DNA from: Lachnospiraceae bacterium
GTDB taxonomy: Bacteria > Bacillota > Clostridia > Lachnospirales > Lachnospiraceae
DNA: 64,000 nucleotides
Reading direction: 5' to 3'
Assembly: GCA_017618195.1 (NCBI GenBank)
Contig: JAFZUW010000056.1
Span: 20,199-84,198 of the forward strand
Shown here: positions 8,984-17,827 of the stretch, one piece after another
Position numbering within the stretch: position 1 is the first letter of the stretch
Layout: every line of letters starts with the position of its first letter
Made by a program: the position numbers and the translations under genes
Notes under the pieces: generated by a model
Databases searched by the model: none
Seen by the model: only the letters and a program-made list of their open reading frames with translations
Told to the model about the DNA's origin: nothing

Positions 8984-9080
8984 AAGCATTTCTCCTTATG
9001 GATAAAAAATAAAGTGTGTGATGCGGGGAACCCCCGTGAAGTAAATTAAGGCCGGAGGATTCCTCCTGACCCATACTGAA

Positions 9081-9109
9081 ATTATAGTATTTTCCCCGCG
9101 GACAGTCAA
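9081..9109 (-). promoter_or_regulatory. Promoter of the BMP nucleoside importer operon
   Basis: On the minus strand TTGACT, 17 bases, TATAAT, a near-consensus sigma-A promoter. The roughly 85-base leader that follows contains two small inverted repeats (GGAGGAATCCTCC and CGGGGGTTCCCCG) and no recognisable purine riboswitch. Confidence 0.8.
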
Positions 9110-9224
9110 GAGCAAACGGCGTGAAAATCGCGCTCCGGAACGGCTTCCGGGGACACCGTGACGGCAGGCGGGACGCCGTTTTGTCAGAACTGTGAATTTT
9201 TGATGAGTTTTCGCATTCTTATTG

Positions 9225-9253
9225 TTGAATTATTACAGGATGTTTGGTAAAAT
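9225..9253 (+). promoter_or_regulatory. Promoter of the YdjGHI-like operon
   Basis: TTGAAT, 17 bases, TAAAAT, about 45 bases before the first start codon. The pattern fits sigma-A; no sigma-W type box was seen. Confidence 0.65.
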
Positions 9254-9305
9254 AGACTTACTATAAACCCGATTGCGCGAATTGTCGGGAAAAGGGAGAA
9301 GGAGG

Positions 9306-10370
9306 ATGGATAATACATTTTATAAGTGTCCTGCCTGCGGAACGGCGCTTCAATACGGCGCGGCCAGCGGAAAGCTTGAATGCGCGGCTTGCGGAAACCG
9401 ATATGAAGTAGCCGAGATGGAAGCCGCGGCGCAGGGAGACAGTCCGAAATCCACCTTCAGCTGGGGAAACTATAAGGCGGGCCTTCAGACCAACACGGAC
9501 GCTTCGACCAAGGTTTACATCTGTAAATCGTGCGGAGCCGAGATTCTGACCGACGGTACGACGGCTGCAACACATTGCCCCTATTGCGACAGCGAAGTCG
9601 TGATCAACGACGCATTTGACGGAGGCCTCCGTCCGAACGGCGTGATCCCGTTCAAAGTCACAAAGGAGCAGATGAAGCAGATTGTCGGGGAGTTCGGCAA
9701 AGGGAAGAAACTTCTGCCTCGTGATTTCTTCACCAACAAGAGGGTGAACGACGTTCAGGGAATTTACGTTCCGTTCTGGCTTTTTGACGGAACCGTAAAC
9801 GGAATGGTCGAATTTGACGCGAAGAAGGTGTCCCGTTACGAAGAAGGCGACTACCGCGTGGAAGAAACCAAGTATTACTCGCTTGAGCGGGGAGGCCAGC
9901 TGTCCTTCCGAAATGTTCCGGTTGACGGAGCGGAGAAGATGGACGACGCGATGATGGAATCGCTCGGACCGTACCGGTTTGAGGAAATGGTTGATTTCCA
10001 GACGGCTTACCTTTCGGGATTCCTGGCGGATCGTTTCGACCGTGATCCGGACGAAAGCATTCCGCGGGCGGAAGAGCTGATGGAAGCAAGCACGGTGGAG
10101 CGGCTTCAGGAAACGACGAGAGACTATTCGGAAGTACGCGCGGCCAAGAAGTCGCTGTACGTATCGAATCCGTCCGTCAAGTACGTACTGCTTCCCGTCT
10201 ACATCATCAACTGCAAGTACGGCGGCAGGGATTACCGGTACGCGATCAACGGACAGACCGGCAAGATGGTCGGAGAACTTCCCGTCAGCAAGCAGCGTAA
10301 GAACGCATATTTCTGGGGAATCTTCGGAGCCGTTACGGTGATCCTCGGAACGATATTAAGCTTAATATAG
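9306..10370 (+). CDS. Double zinc-ribbon membrane-anchored protein (YdjG-like)
   Basis: 354 residues. Two zinc ribbons at the N-terminus: CPACG...CAACG (about 9-30) and CKSCG...CPYCD (about 75-97), like TFIIB-type ribbons. A mixed alpha/beta middle follows, and one C-terminal membrane helix (FWGIFGAVTVILGTILSLI), giving a tail-anchored protein facing the cytoplasm. The ATG at 9306 is preferred over an upstream TTG because AAGGGAG lies about eight bases before it. In B. subtilis the equivalent gene order ydjG-ydjH-ydjI follows the PspA gene ydjF and forms a membrane platform for PspA. Here ydjH- and ydjI-like genes follow but PspA does not precede. Family match is by domain layout and gene order. 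Confidence 0.7.
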   Translation: MDNTFYKCPACGTALQYGAASGKLECAACGNRYEVAEMEAAAQGDSPKSTFSWGNYKAGLQTNTDASTKVYICKSCGAEILTDGTTAATHCPYCDSEVVINDAFDGGLRPNGVIPFKVTKEQMKQIVGEFGKGKKLLPRDFFTNKRVNDVQGIYVPFWLFDGTVNGMVEFDAKKVSRYEEGDYRVEETKYYSLERGGQLSFRNVPVDGAEKMDDAMMESLGPYRFEEMVDFQTAYLSGFLADRFDRDPDESIPRAEELMEASTVERLQETTRDYSEVRAAKKSLYVSNPSVKYVLLPVYIINCKYGGRDYRYAINGQTGKMVGELPVSKQRKNAYFWGIFGAVTVILGTILSLI

Positions 10371-10380
10371 GAGGCACGGG

Positions 10381-10782
10381 ATGAAGAAACGTATCATGCT
10401 GTTGATTCCTGTACTGCTCCTCATCGCGGGAATCTTCGTATTCCAGAAACCTGCCGCGAAGGCGGCGCAGAAGACCGGCGTCAGCATCACATCCGTCCAA
10501 AAGGATCTCGCAGTTGTCGAGGTCGCCGAAAAGGATAAGGGCGATAAGGATGAGGACGAGGATAAGACGGCCGGTTATTACATTAAGAAATTCCTCATTG
10601 CGGCTGTGATCGGCCTGATCGTTGCATTTATCGCGGTCGGGATCATGAAGAGCGGCATGAAGAATATAAGGAAATCCTCAAATGCAAAGGACTATGTTCT
10701 GAAGGATTCGTTCCGGTTGCTGGCGAGTGAAGACCGTTTCCTCAAAGAGGAAGAAAAGCGCACAAGAAAAGCATCAAACTGA
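10381..10782 (+). CDS. YdjH-like membrane stub lacking the TPM domain
   Basis: 133 residues. N-terminal signal or anchor helix (LLIPVLLLIAGIFVF), a short Lys/Asp/Glu-rich segment (KDKGDKDEDEDK), a second membrane helix (FLIAAVIGLIVAFIAVGIM) and a basic tail with the motif DYVLKDSFRLLASEDRFL. That tail resembles the C-terminal end of TPM-domain (YgcG/YdjH) proteins, but the roughly 120-residue TPM domain that normally sits between signal peptide and helix is absent. No frameshift is visible, so this is a clean in-frame reduced version. RBS GGAGG is nine bases before the ATG. It lies 10 bp after the YdjG-like gene and 31 bp before the SPFH gene. Confidence 0.6.
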   Translation: MKKRIMLLIPVLLLIAGIFVFQKPAAKAAQKTGVSITSVQKDLAVVEVAEKDKGDKDEDEDKTAGYYIKKFLIAAVIGLIVAFIAVGIMKSGMKNIRKSSNAKDYVLKDSFRLLASEDRFLKEEEKRTRKASN

Positions 10783-10813
10783 GATTTGAGTAATTGAAAG
10801 GAGTAAATTTACT

Positions 10814-12115
10814 ATGGGACTGATTAAAGCATTATTGGGAGCAGCAGGCGGAACACTTGCGGATCAGTGGAAGGAATTCTTCTATTGTGAGGCTATGGAC
10901 AAGGACGTTCTTGTAACAAAGGGCCAGAAGCAGATCGGCAGCCGTTCTTCCAACACGAAGGGCAACGACAACATTATCTCCAACGGATCCGGCATCGCAG
11001 TAGCAGACGGCCAGGCAATGATCATCGTTGAGCAGGGCAAGGTTGTTGAGTTCTGTGCGGAGCCCGGCGAATTCACATGGGATTCCTCGACGGAGCCCAG
11101 CATCTTCACCGGCGGCCTCGGCCAGGGCATTCTGAACACCTTTAAGACAATCGGAAAGCGTTTCGCTTACGGCGGCGACACCGGTAAGGATCAGAGAGTT
11201 TACTATTTCAACACCAAGGAAATCCTGGACAACAAATTCGGCACCCCGAACCCGGTTCCGTTCCGTGTTGTGGATTCCAAGATCGGTCTTGACGTAGACG
11301 TATCCCTGCGCTGCGCAGGCGTTTACTCCTACCGTATCGCGGACCCGCTTCTGTTCTACACGAACGTTTGCGGAAACGTTACCGGCGAGTATCGCCGTTC
11401 CGAACTTGACAATATGCTGAAGACCGAGTTCATCAGCGCCCTTCAGCCGGCTCTTGCAAAGCTTTCCGACATGGAGCTTCGCCCGAACCAGATCATCGCT
11501 CACAATACCGACCTTGAGGTTGCCATGAATGAGGCTCTTTCCGCCAAATGGGGCAGCTTCCGCGGTTTGACCGTTGTTAACGTAGCTCTCGGAACCGTTA
11601 CGCTTCCCGAGGAAGACGCCGAGATGATCAAGACAGCTCAGAAGAACGCTATGTACCGCGATCCTTCGATGGGTATTGCCGTTACCGTAGGTTCCCAGGC
11701 AGAGGCAGTTGTTGCAGCAGCGAAGAACCCGAACGGTGCAGCAGCCGGTCTTATGGGTGTCGGCATGGTAAACGGTATCGGCGGCGGCGCACAGGGCGTT
11801 GCAAACCTGTATGCTTCGCAGCCTCAGGCAGCTCCCCAGGCAGCTCCGCAGGCTCCTGCTGACGGTTGGAAGTGCCCGGATTGCGGCACGATCGTAACCG
11901 GAAACTTCTGCACGAACTGCGGCACGAAGAAGCCCGCTCCGGCAGGCACCTGGAAGTGCCCTGAGTGCGGCACCGACTGCACCGGAAACTTCTGCACGAA
12001 CTGCGGTACGAAGAAGCCCGAGGCGAAGAAGGCAATCTGCGGAGCATGCGGATATGAGGCTCCCGCGGGAACCAATCCGAAGTTCTGCCCGCAGTGCGGC
12101 AAGCCGATGGCATAA
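10814..12115 (+). CDS. SPFH-domain protein with C-terminal zinc ribbons (YdjI-like)
   Basis: 433 residues. The N-terminal two thirds match the YdjI-type SPFH (stomatin/flotillin-like) proteins: no signal peptide, sequence such as WKEFFYCEAMDKDVLVTKG and a long beta-rich band domain. An Ala/Gly-rich helix and a PQAAPQAAPQAP linker (about 335-350) follow, then three C-x2-C-G zinc ribbons, the first two nearly identical (WKCPxCGT...GNFCTNCGTKKP). In B. subtilis YdjI links PspA to the membrane via YdjG/YdjH. Codons are more biased than in the neighbouring genes, suggesting high expression. RBS AAAGGAG. Confidence 0.8.
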   Translation: MGLIKALLGAAGGTLADQWKEFFYCEAMDKDVLVTKGQKQIGSRSSNTKGNDNIISNGSGIAVADGQAMIIVEQGKVVEFCAEPGEFTWDSSTEPSIFTGGLGQGILNTFKTIGKRFAYGGDTGKDQRVYYFNTKEILDNKFGTPNPVPFRVVDSKIGLDVDVSLRCAGVYSYRIADPLLFYTNVCGNVTGEYRRSELDNMLKTEFISALQPALAKLSDMELRPNQIIAHNTDLEVAMNEALSAKWGSFRGLTVVNVALGTVTLPEEDAEMIKTAQKNAMYRDPSMGIAVTVGSQAEAVVAAAKNPNGAAAGLMGVGMVNGIGGGAQGVANLYASQPQAAPQAAPQAPADGWKCPDCGTIVTGNFCTNCGTKKPAPAGTWKCPECGTDCTGNFCTNCGTKKPEAKKAICGACGYEAPAGTNPKFCPQCGKPMA

Positions 12116-12141
12116 TCAGATTAATACTTAAGATACGGAAC

Positions 12142-12168
12142 ACCCGGCCGGGCTTTGCCTGACCGGGT
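12142..12168 (+). terminator. Weak stem-loop after the SPFH gene
   Basis: ACCCGG pairs with CCGGGT across a 14-base loop in the 93-bp gap before the next gene. Only a poor T-rich tail follows, so it may be processing or partial termination. Confidence 0.35.
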
Positions 12169-12208
12169 CGTTCCCTTGATTTACGTTGAAACGTGAAAGG
12201 AGCCTTTT

Positions 12209-12856
12209 ATGGGCTTATTCGGCGACATTCTTAAAAGAACGACTGAAATCATCAAGAGCGAGGTAAACTACCGGGAACACCGTGCGGTTCAGAATGCGGC
12301 GGGCAATATCACCAACAACATCATTCAGAATGCGAAGAACAATTACCGCGCGAATTCCAGAACTTTTACCTACGATCTGCTTCCGACGACGGTTGAGGAG
12401 CTGAAGGTTTTCCAGAAGAACCCGCAGGATCCTTTTGAGACGGCGGCTCTGGCGGTGCTTGCCCTGAACGTATACAGCGACAATCCGGAAGAATGCATCC
12501 GGATGATGGATTACCTGAACGGACCGGACGACCTTGCGGTCCGCGACCAGCAGCTGATCCAGACGCAGTTCATGGAAAGCGCCAAATACACCGTGAAGTC
12601 GTATTTTCAGGGGGCGAACCCGCAGAACAACTACACGCCTTCGTTCCCGTACACGGTTACCGTTCATGATAACCCGTACAGCTACGACAATCAGAAAGAC
12701 GGCTATATCAGCCTTTACATTCCGAGCGGCGGTGCGGACAATGACCGCAAAGTAACGCTTCGGACCAAGCCCTCGACCGGGGAGTGGTTCATCTATTCCT
12801 GGCAGGGACTTTTGATGGGAATTCGGACGGCCGACGAGGCCAACCCTTGGGCATAA
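12209..12856 (+). CDS. Conserved-looking hypothetical protein downstream of the SPFH gene
   Basis: 215 residues, soluble, no signal peptide. The N-terminal 50 residues are amphipathic and Asn/Gln-rich. The middle (TVEELKVFQKNPQDPFETAA) looks helical and the C-terminal half is beta-rich with many Tyr and Pro residues (TVHDNPYSYDNQKDGYISLY), ending in GLLMGIRTADEANPWA. The family is not one I can name with certainty. It has a clear RBS (AAAGGAG) and codon use like the upstream genes. Position suggests it works with the YdjGHI-like proteins, perhaps in envelope stress, but nothing in its sequence shows a reaction. Confidence 0.7.
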   Translation: MGLFGDILKRTTEIIKSEVNYREHRAVQNAAGNITNNIIQNAKNNYRANSRTFTYDLLPTTVEELKVFQKNPQDPFETAALAVLALNVYSDNPEECIRMMDYLNGPDDLAVRDQQLIQTQFMESAKYTVKSYFQGANPQNNYTPSFPYTVTVHDNPYSYDNQKDGYISLYIPSGGADNDRKVTLRTKPSTGEWFIYSWQGLLMGIRTADEANPWA

Positions 12857-12903
12857 GGCCCGCATGACATTTGTTTCGGTCGACTTGATTCTGGGAGGAA
12901 ATC

Positions 12904-14334
12904 ATGGAAGAGAACAAAGTGCAGGACAATCCGGAAGTGACCGTGCAGGACACTGAGCCTGCCGAGGAAACGCGGGGTAAAAAGAAAGGCCTATTCGGCG
13001 GAATGAAAGACGCCGGAAAGTATCAAGGACAGGCGACTGCCGCGTTCCTGGTGCTTGCCGGGGCCTTGATCTTTTATTACCTGCTTCACGGACTTCCGAC
13101 CATGGCACACGCGCTGAGGTCGGTTACAAAAGCTCTTGCGCCCGCTATATGGGGCTTCTGTATTGCATTCCTGATGAATCCGCTTGTTCGTCTGATTGAG
13201 CGGGTATTCATCCGCTGGGGAATGTCCCGGAAAGGGCGGAAAGGCGAAACGCCGGAGCAGAAGGAAAGCCGTGTCCGGAGCCATAGCCGCGGGTTTGCCA
13301 TTCTGATCACGGTGGTTCTGGTTCTTGCCATGATCACGCTCTTGCTGGTAGCCATTATTCCCGAGTTTACAGCCAGTATCGAAACACTGCTGAATAACGT
13401 TCCTTCCTACGCAGAGACGACGCGTGACTCGTTGGATAAACTGGTTTCCAAGAATGAGACAATTAAAGAAACTTTCCAGCCTATCATTGAGAGTTCGACG
13501 GAGAGCTTGAAGAACTTCCTGCAGGACCGTCTGACTTCCATTATTTCGACGTCCGCCAAGCTGGTTACGGACAGTCTGAAGGCTATCCTCCGGGTGCTCT
13601 TTAACCTTTTGATCGGTTTGATCTTCGCAATCTACATGATGAAGGATAAGGAATACCTGATCGGTCTCGTGAAGAAGATCATATTTGCCGTCTTCCCGAA
13701 GAAAACCGCAAAGGTTACCGTTCAGACACTTCACAAGGCAAATGGCATCTTCTCGACGGCAATCCTCGGAAAGATTCTTGACTCGGCCGTAATCGGTATG
13801 CTCTGTTTTATCGGTACGAACATTCTCGGACTCTTCTTCGATGGCATCGCACAGTATAAAGGACTGGTCAGCATCATCATCGGCGTTACGAACGTGATTC
13901 CGTTCTTCGGACCGTTCATCGGCGGTATCCCGTGCGCGTTCCTGATCTTCTGCGCCAACCCGGTGCACGGATTGGTATTCGCGGGATTCATTCTTGTGCT
14001 GCAGCAGTTCGACGGAAACTATCTTGATCCGCACATTGTCGGAAAGAAAGTCGGCATGAAGCCGATTTACGTACTGCTTGCATGTACGCTGTTCTCGAAC
14101 CTCTGGGGTATTCTCGGAATGCTGGTCGCGGTTCCCACGTTTGCCCTCGTATATTCCATCATGAAATCCTTCCTTGAGGTAAGACTTGAGGAGAAACATC
14201 TTCCGAAAGAGACGGAATGCTACATCACGACGCCGGGAGCCATCCTGGTGCAGAACAGCGATGAGGCGGCGCGCCGGAAGGCGCAGGCGGCCGAAACGGA
14301 TGACCGGATTGAATCCGATATTCAAAACTGCTGA
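12904..14334 (+). CDS. AI-2E family transporter
   Basis: 476 residues. N-terminal cytoplasmic stretch of about 40 charged residues, then the eight-helix layout of the PerM/YtvI/TqsA family. A long soluble loop (about 160-230, ending SIISTSAKLVTDSLK) splits the helices, and the conserved segment GVTNVIPFFGPFIGGIP (about 330-346) followed by QQFDGNYLDPHIVGKKVGM is the family hallmark. Members export autoinducer-2 or act as Na+/H+ antiporters; the substrate cannot be told. A charged Arg/Ala-rich tail of about 50 residues follows the last helix. RBS GGGAGG. Confidence 0.85.
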   Translation: MEENKVQDNPEVTVQDTEPAEETRGKKKGLFGGMKDAGKYQGQATAAFLVLAGALIFYYLLHGLPTMAHALRSVTKALAPAIWGFCIAFLMNPLVRLIERVFIRWGMSRKGRKGETPEQKESRVRSHSRGFAILITVVLVLAMITLLLVAIIPEFTASIETLLNNVPSYAETTRDSLDKLVSKNETIKETFQPIIESSTESLKNFLQDRLTSIISTSAKLVTDSLKAILRVLFNLLIGLIFAIYMMKDKEYLIGLVKKIIFAVFPKKTAKVTVQTLHKANGIFSTAILGKILDSAVIGMLCFIGTNILGLFFDGIAQYKGLVSIIIGVTNVIPFFGPFIGGIPCAFLIFCANPVHGLVFAGFILVLQQFDGNYLDPHIVGKKVGMKPIYVLLACTLFSNLWGILGMLVAVPTFALVYSIMKSFLEVRLEEKHLPKETECYITTPGAILVQNSDEAARRKAQAAETDDRIESDIQNC

Positions 14335-14343
14335 TAAGAATAA

Positions 14344-14375
14344 GGCTGCTGCAGGTTATCTGCGGCAGCCTTTTT
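14344..14375 (+). terminator. Terminator of the AI-2E transporter gene
   Basis: GGCTGCTGCAG pairs with CTGCGGCAGCC (one mismatch) and is followed by five T. It lies between convergent genes. Confidence 0.85.
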
Positions 14376-14407
14376 GCATACATGGGTATTCGGTAACGAG
14401 CCTCCGC

Positions 14408-15106
14408 TCAGTCGATTCCGCGGATCGAAACCGAAGGAACGTACGGGAGGAGGATTTCGCGGAATCGCTCAACCGTTTGCTTATCGGGGGCGGAGTAGCG
14501 TCCCGGTGCAAGAATCTCGTCGGAATCGCGATAGGACTGCAGATAATAAGCCTTGCAGCCTTGGATCCACTGACCGATCGCTTCCATCGAGGCGTCATCG
14601 TGCAGCTCCGCCATCAGCGTGGTGCGGAACTCGTAATCGATGCCGCTTTCCATCAGAAGCTTTACGCTCCGCTCGACCTTATCGGTCTGAAAGCCCGGAA
14701 GTCCGATCGTCTCGCCGTAGCGCTCGCGGGAGTTTTTGATATCCATCGCGACATAGTTGAGAAGCCCTTCCTTAAGGAGTGCTTCGAGCATGTCCGGATT
14801 CTGGCCGTTACTGTCTAATTTGACGGCAAAGCCTTTTGCGCGGACGGCGCGGATAAATTCCGGCAGATCCTTCTGGATAGTCGGCTCGCCGCCGGTTATC
14901 GCAACGCCTTCAAGACGTCCTTTGCGGCTCTCGAGGAAAGCGAAGAACTCGTCCTCGGGAATAAGGGGAGCCTTCTCGGGAGCCAGTACGAGACCCGCGT
15001 TATGACAGAAGGGACAGCGGAAATTGCACCCGCCGGTGAAGACCGTGCAGGCAATATGCCCCGGAAAATCCAATAGAGTCAGTTTTTGTAAGCCGTGAAT
15101 CTGCAT
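14408..15106 (-). CDS. Anaerobic ribonucleotide reductase activating protein type 2 (NrdG2-like radical SAM)
   Basis: 232 residues. CX3CX2C motif in GGCNFRCPFCHN (about 25-36), preceded by LTLLDFPGHIACTVFTGG, the typical N-terminus of the NrdG2/PflA-like activase group, and a TGGEP motif (about 69-73). Such enzymes install the glycyl radical in NrdD-type reductases or relatives using SAM. No glycyl radical enzyme gene lies in the window, so the target is inferred from family only. RBS GGAGG six bases before the ATG; it follows tadA by 24 bp on the same strand. Confidence 0.85.
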   Translation of the reverse strand: MQIHGLQKLTLLDFPGHIACTVFTGGCNFRCPFCHNAGLVLAPEKAPLIPEDEFFAFLESRKGRLEGVAITGGEPTIQKDLPEFIRAVRAKGFAVKLDSNGQNPDMLEALLKEGLLNYVAMDIKNSRERYGETIGLPGFQTDKVERSVKLLMESGIDYEFRTTLMAELHDDASMEAIGQWIQGCKAYYLQSYRDSDEILAPGRYSAPDKQTVERFREILLPYVPSVSIRGID

Positions 15107-15130
15107 TTTAATCCTCCGGAATAAGAACCG

Positions 15131-15631
15131 TTATATGTCCTGGGGGTCGTCTTTGCGGGCCTGTTCGCGGGCACGCATCTGCCGGAAGAACTCCTGCAGA
15201 ATGCTGCTGCACTCTTCCTGCATGATGCCGCGCGTGATTTCCACCCGGTGGTTGAACTCCTTCATCTGGAGCAGGTTCAGGATGGAACCCGCGCATCCTG
15301 CCTTCGGGTTGTCCGTGCCGATCACGACGCGGTCCATACGGGACTGCACGATCGCGCCCGCGCACATCTGGCAGGGCTCTAACGTTACGTACATCGTGCA
15401 GCCTTCAAGCCGCCAGTCGCCGATCACGCGGCATGCCTGGCGGATCGCGGTAATCTCCGCATGCGCAAGCGTCGTATGCTGCGTCTTGCGGCGGTTGAAT
15501 CCCCTGCCGATAATGCGTCCTTCGTAAAGGATTACGCAGCCGATCGGAACCTCGCCGAGAGCGGCTGCGCGCTCGGCCTGACGGAGCGCTTTTCTCATAT
15601 AGTAATAGTCATCTCGTACCTGCTTTTGCAA
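15131..15631 (-). CDS. tadA: tRNA-specific adenosine deaminase TadA
   Basis: 166 residues. Deaminates A34 to inosine in tRNA-Arg(ACG). Zinc and catalytic residues are in HAEITAIRQAC (about 52-62; HAE) and the PCQMCAGAI segment (about 82-90; PCxxC). A TTG start at 15631 is chosen because AAGGGG lies seven bases upstream; an internal ATG eleven codons later has no good RBS. First gene of a two-gene unit with the NrdG2-like gene. Confidence 0.93.
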   Translation of the reverse strand: MQKQVRDDYYYMRKALRQAERAAALGEVPIGCVILYEGRIIGRGFNRRKTQHTTLAHAEITAIRQACRVIGDWRLEGCTMYVTLEPCQMCAGAIVQSRMDRVVIGTDNPKAGCAGSILNLLQMKEFNHRVEITRGIMQEECSSILQEFFRQMRAREQARKDDPQDI

Positions 15632-15733
15632 GAGCGTACCCCTTTGTCAACTGTTTTTTTATCCCAGTATATCATCGAAAAACCAAAATGTATACTTTTA
15701 TTGCATAAAAATGAAAAAATTTATTTTTTGAAG

Positions 15734-15762
15734 TTGTATTTTGCATCTGTCCATAGTACAAT
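15734..15762 (+). promoter_or_regulatory. Promoter of the PBP-GGDEF gene
   Basis: TTGTAT, 17 bases, TACAAT in an AT-rich gap, giving a leader of about 75 bases. ATGCATGC and TTTTGCAT just downstream form a small inverted repeat that could be an operator. Confidence 0.6.
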
Positions 15763-15841
15763 AAACACTGAGATTATGCATGCTTTTGCATATCGCCCTA
15801 TGGATGGATGTTCTGATCTGCGTGATAAGTGGAGGATTATT

Positions 15842-17776
15842 ATGAATCTGGGGCAGAAGAAGAAAATAGCAATTCTCATATCCAGAAGCTCAGCGGAATA
15901 TCAATATATCCTGCTCAGCCGTCTGGTAGCCAAAGCGCGTGAATACGGCTACTATGCGCTGGTTTATTCCTGCTTCGGCAAGTACGGAAACAACGAAGCT
16001 TATGATATCGGTGAAGCATATATTACGGAACTGCCTGATTTCTCGGAAATGAACGGGATCATTCTGGCAATCGATACGTTTGAGACGCATTCCGTTGCGG
16101 AGAAGATACTCGAGCTGGTCCGCGAAAAGGCAACGTGTCCGGTAGTCAGTGTGCGCCGTTACGTGGAAGGCTTTTACAATATCCTGATCGATGACGAGAA
16201 TTCGATGGAAGGAATCACGGAGCACCTGATCGAGGAACACGGGTACCGGGATTTCTGTTTTGTAAACGGGCCGCGCGAGCACATTGATGCGCAGCACAGA
16301 TTGGCATGTTTTTTGCGCGTTATGGAAGAACACAAGGTGCCGATCGATCCGGAGGATATCTATTACGGCAATTTCTGGCGTGATGCCGGACCCGGCGCGG
16401 TGGATTACCTTCTGACGGGCCGCAAGAAATGGCCCGAGGTCATTGTGTGCGCGAACGACTACATGGCAATCTCCGTGATCAACGAGCTGCAGAGCCGCGG
16501 AATCCGCGTACCGCAGGACATTGCGGTAACCGGCTTCGACGATATTTCGGAAACCGATGCAACGGTGCCGACGCTTACTTCGGTGCGTGTCAACGTGCGG
16601 GAGATGGCGGAACGCGCGGTGGAAGCCGTACGTCTTCTCGAAGAGGGCGAACGCGTTCCCGTGATCACGTACATCACAAGCCACGTCGTTATCCGCGAAT
16701 CGTGCGGATGCGGTTCGAGAAACTCGTTCCAGTTTGAAAAGTCCGTGCGCCGGTATTTCGATGCCGACCAGCGCTCGAGAACGTATCTGATGCAGTCGAT
16801 GTTCATGAGCATCAATGCGGAAAAGGCGAAGGACGTTGACGAACTGAACAACGTAATCTACGCATTTGCCAACCAGAATGAGAACCTGCGGGATTTCTAC
16901 GTTATCCTGAACGATTACGACTGGCGCACGCAGGATCCGGAGGAATTTAAAGGCTTTACGCCGATGATGCACCTGCGGACGGCAATCCGCGAGAACCGGC
17001 TTCTGGGACATGTCGATCATGTTTTTGAGATCAGCGAGATCCTGCCGGAGGAATATGTCAGCGAAGACCCGTGCGGCTACTACATCGTGCCGCTTCATTA
17101 TCATGATGCGTGTCTCGGGTACGGCGTGATGTCTTTTAGCGGCGACAGCGTTCCGAACCTGTTCTTCCAGTGCTTTATTACGAATATCTGTACGGCGCTT
17201 GAAGAGATCCGTTCCAACATGAAGAAGGAAGCTCTGATCAGCGAGCTCCAGCAATTGTATGTCAGCGACGTTCTGACCGGGCTTGCAAACCGCCGGGGAT
17301 TCGAGCAGAAGTGCGAATCCATGTACGAGGCGGCCGTCCGGAAGCGTCAGCCGATGGCAATTGTCGGAATCGATATGGACGGATTGAAGGACATTAACGA
17401 TACGTTCGGTCATATGTACGGAGACCTTGCGCTTAAGGCGATTGCAAATGCGATGTCCGCCGCCTGCTTCAACGGCGAGTCGTGTTACCGTGTCGGCGGC
17501 GACGAATTCCAGATGCTCGCGCTTGACTATAATGAGGATATGGTGCTTGAATACCGGAACCGGTTCAAGGCGTTTCTTGACGACTACAACCGCCGCTCCG
17601 GCAGACCTTACATCGTGCAGGCCAGCTTCGGATACGTAATCGTGGATCCGAAGGCAGGCAGGCCGCTCGGAGAATGGATGACCATCAGCGACAACCGCAT
17701 GTACGAGGAGAAGAATGCCCGCCGTGCGACCAGAAAGATCATCCGGGAAACTTCGGAAGAACAAAATAAACAGTAA
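15842..17776 (+). CDS. Diguanylate cyclase with LacI-type sugar-sensor domain
   Basis: 644 residues from an ATG with GGAGG six bases upstream; the frame is open further upstream only as an overlap of tadA. Residues 1-295 are a LacI/RbsB-type periplasmic-binding fold (ILISRSSAEYQYILL, IRVPQDIAVTGFDDI) without signal peptide and without the LacI DNA-binding helices, so it is a cytoplasmic small-molecule sensor. A Cys-containing turn (SCGCGSRNS) leads to a GAF-like middle (about 300-455). The C-terminus (about 470-635) is a GGDEF domain with DVLTGLANRRGF and an intact VGGDEF motif, so it should make c-di-GMP from GTP. No RxxD inhibitory site is visible just before GGDEF. galK follows by 51 bp, which hints at a sugar ligand. 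Confidence 0.85.
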   Translation: MNLGQKKKIAILISRSSAEYQYILLSRLVAKAREYGYYALVYSCFGKYGNNEAYDIGEAYITELPDFSEMNGIILAIDTFETHSVAEKILELVREKATCPVVSVRRYVEGFYNILIDDENSMEGITEHLIEEHGYRDFCFVNGPREHIDAQHRLACFLRVMEEHKVPIDPEDIYYGNFWRDAGPGAVDYLLTGRKKWPEVIVCANDYMAISVINELQSRGIRVPQDIAVTGFDDISETDATVPTLTSVRVNVREMAERAVEAVRLLEEGERVPVITYITSHVVIRESCGCGSRNSFQFEKSVRRYFDADQRSRTYLMQSMFMSINAEKAKDVDELNNVIYAFANQNENLRDFYVILNDYDWRTQDPEEFKGFTPMMHLRTAIRENRLLGHVDHVFEISEILPEEYVSEDPCGYYIVPLHYHDACLGYGVMSFSGDSVPNLFFQCFITNICTALEEIRSNMKKEALISELQQLYVSDVLTGLANRRGFEQKCESMYEAAVRKRQPMAIVGIDMDGLKDINDTFGHMYGDLALKAIANAMSAACFNGESCYRVGGDEFQMLALDYNEDMVLEYRNRFKAFLDDYNRRSGRPYIVQASFGYVIVDPKAGRPLGEWMTISDNRMYEEKNARRATRKIIRETSEEQNKQ

Positions 17777-17827
17777 TCCGCGGACGTGTGCCGGGGCTTT
17801 TCGGCTGCGTCGTGGTAAGGAAGAGAT

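Noticed and set aside
8990-9080. Purine riboswitch before the nucleoside importer
   Set aside because: Two small palindromes only; conserved purine-aptamer loops absent.
12991-14325. Long open frame antisense to the AI-2E gene
   Set aside because: Mirror of strong codon bias in the real gene; no RBS, composition not protein-like (very rich in Arg, Asn, His).
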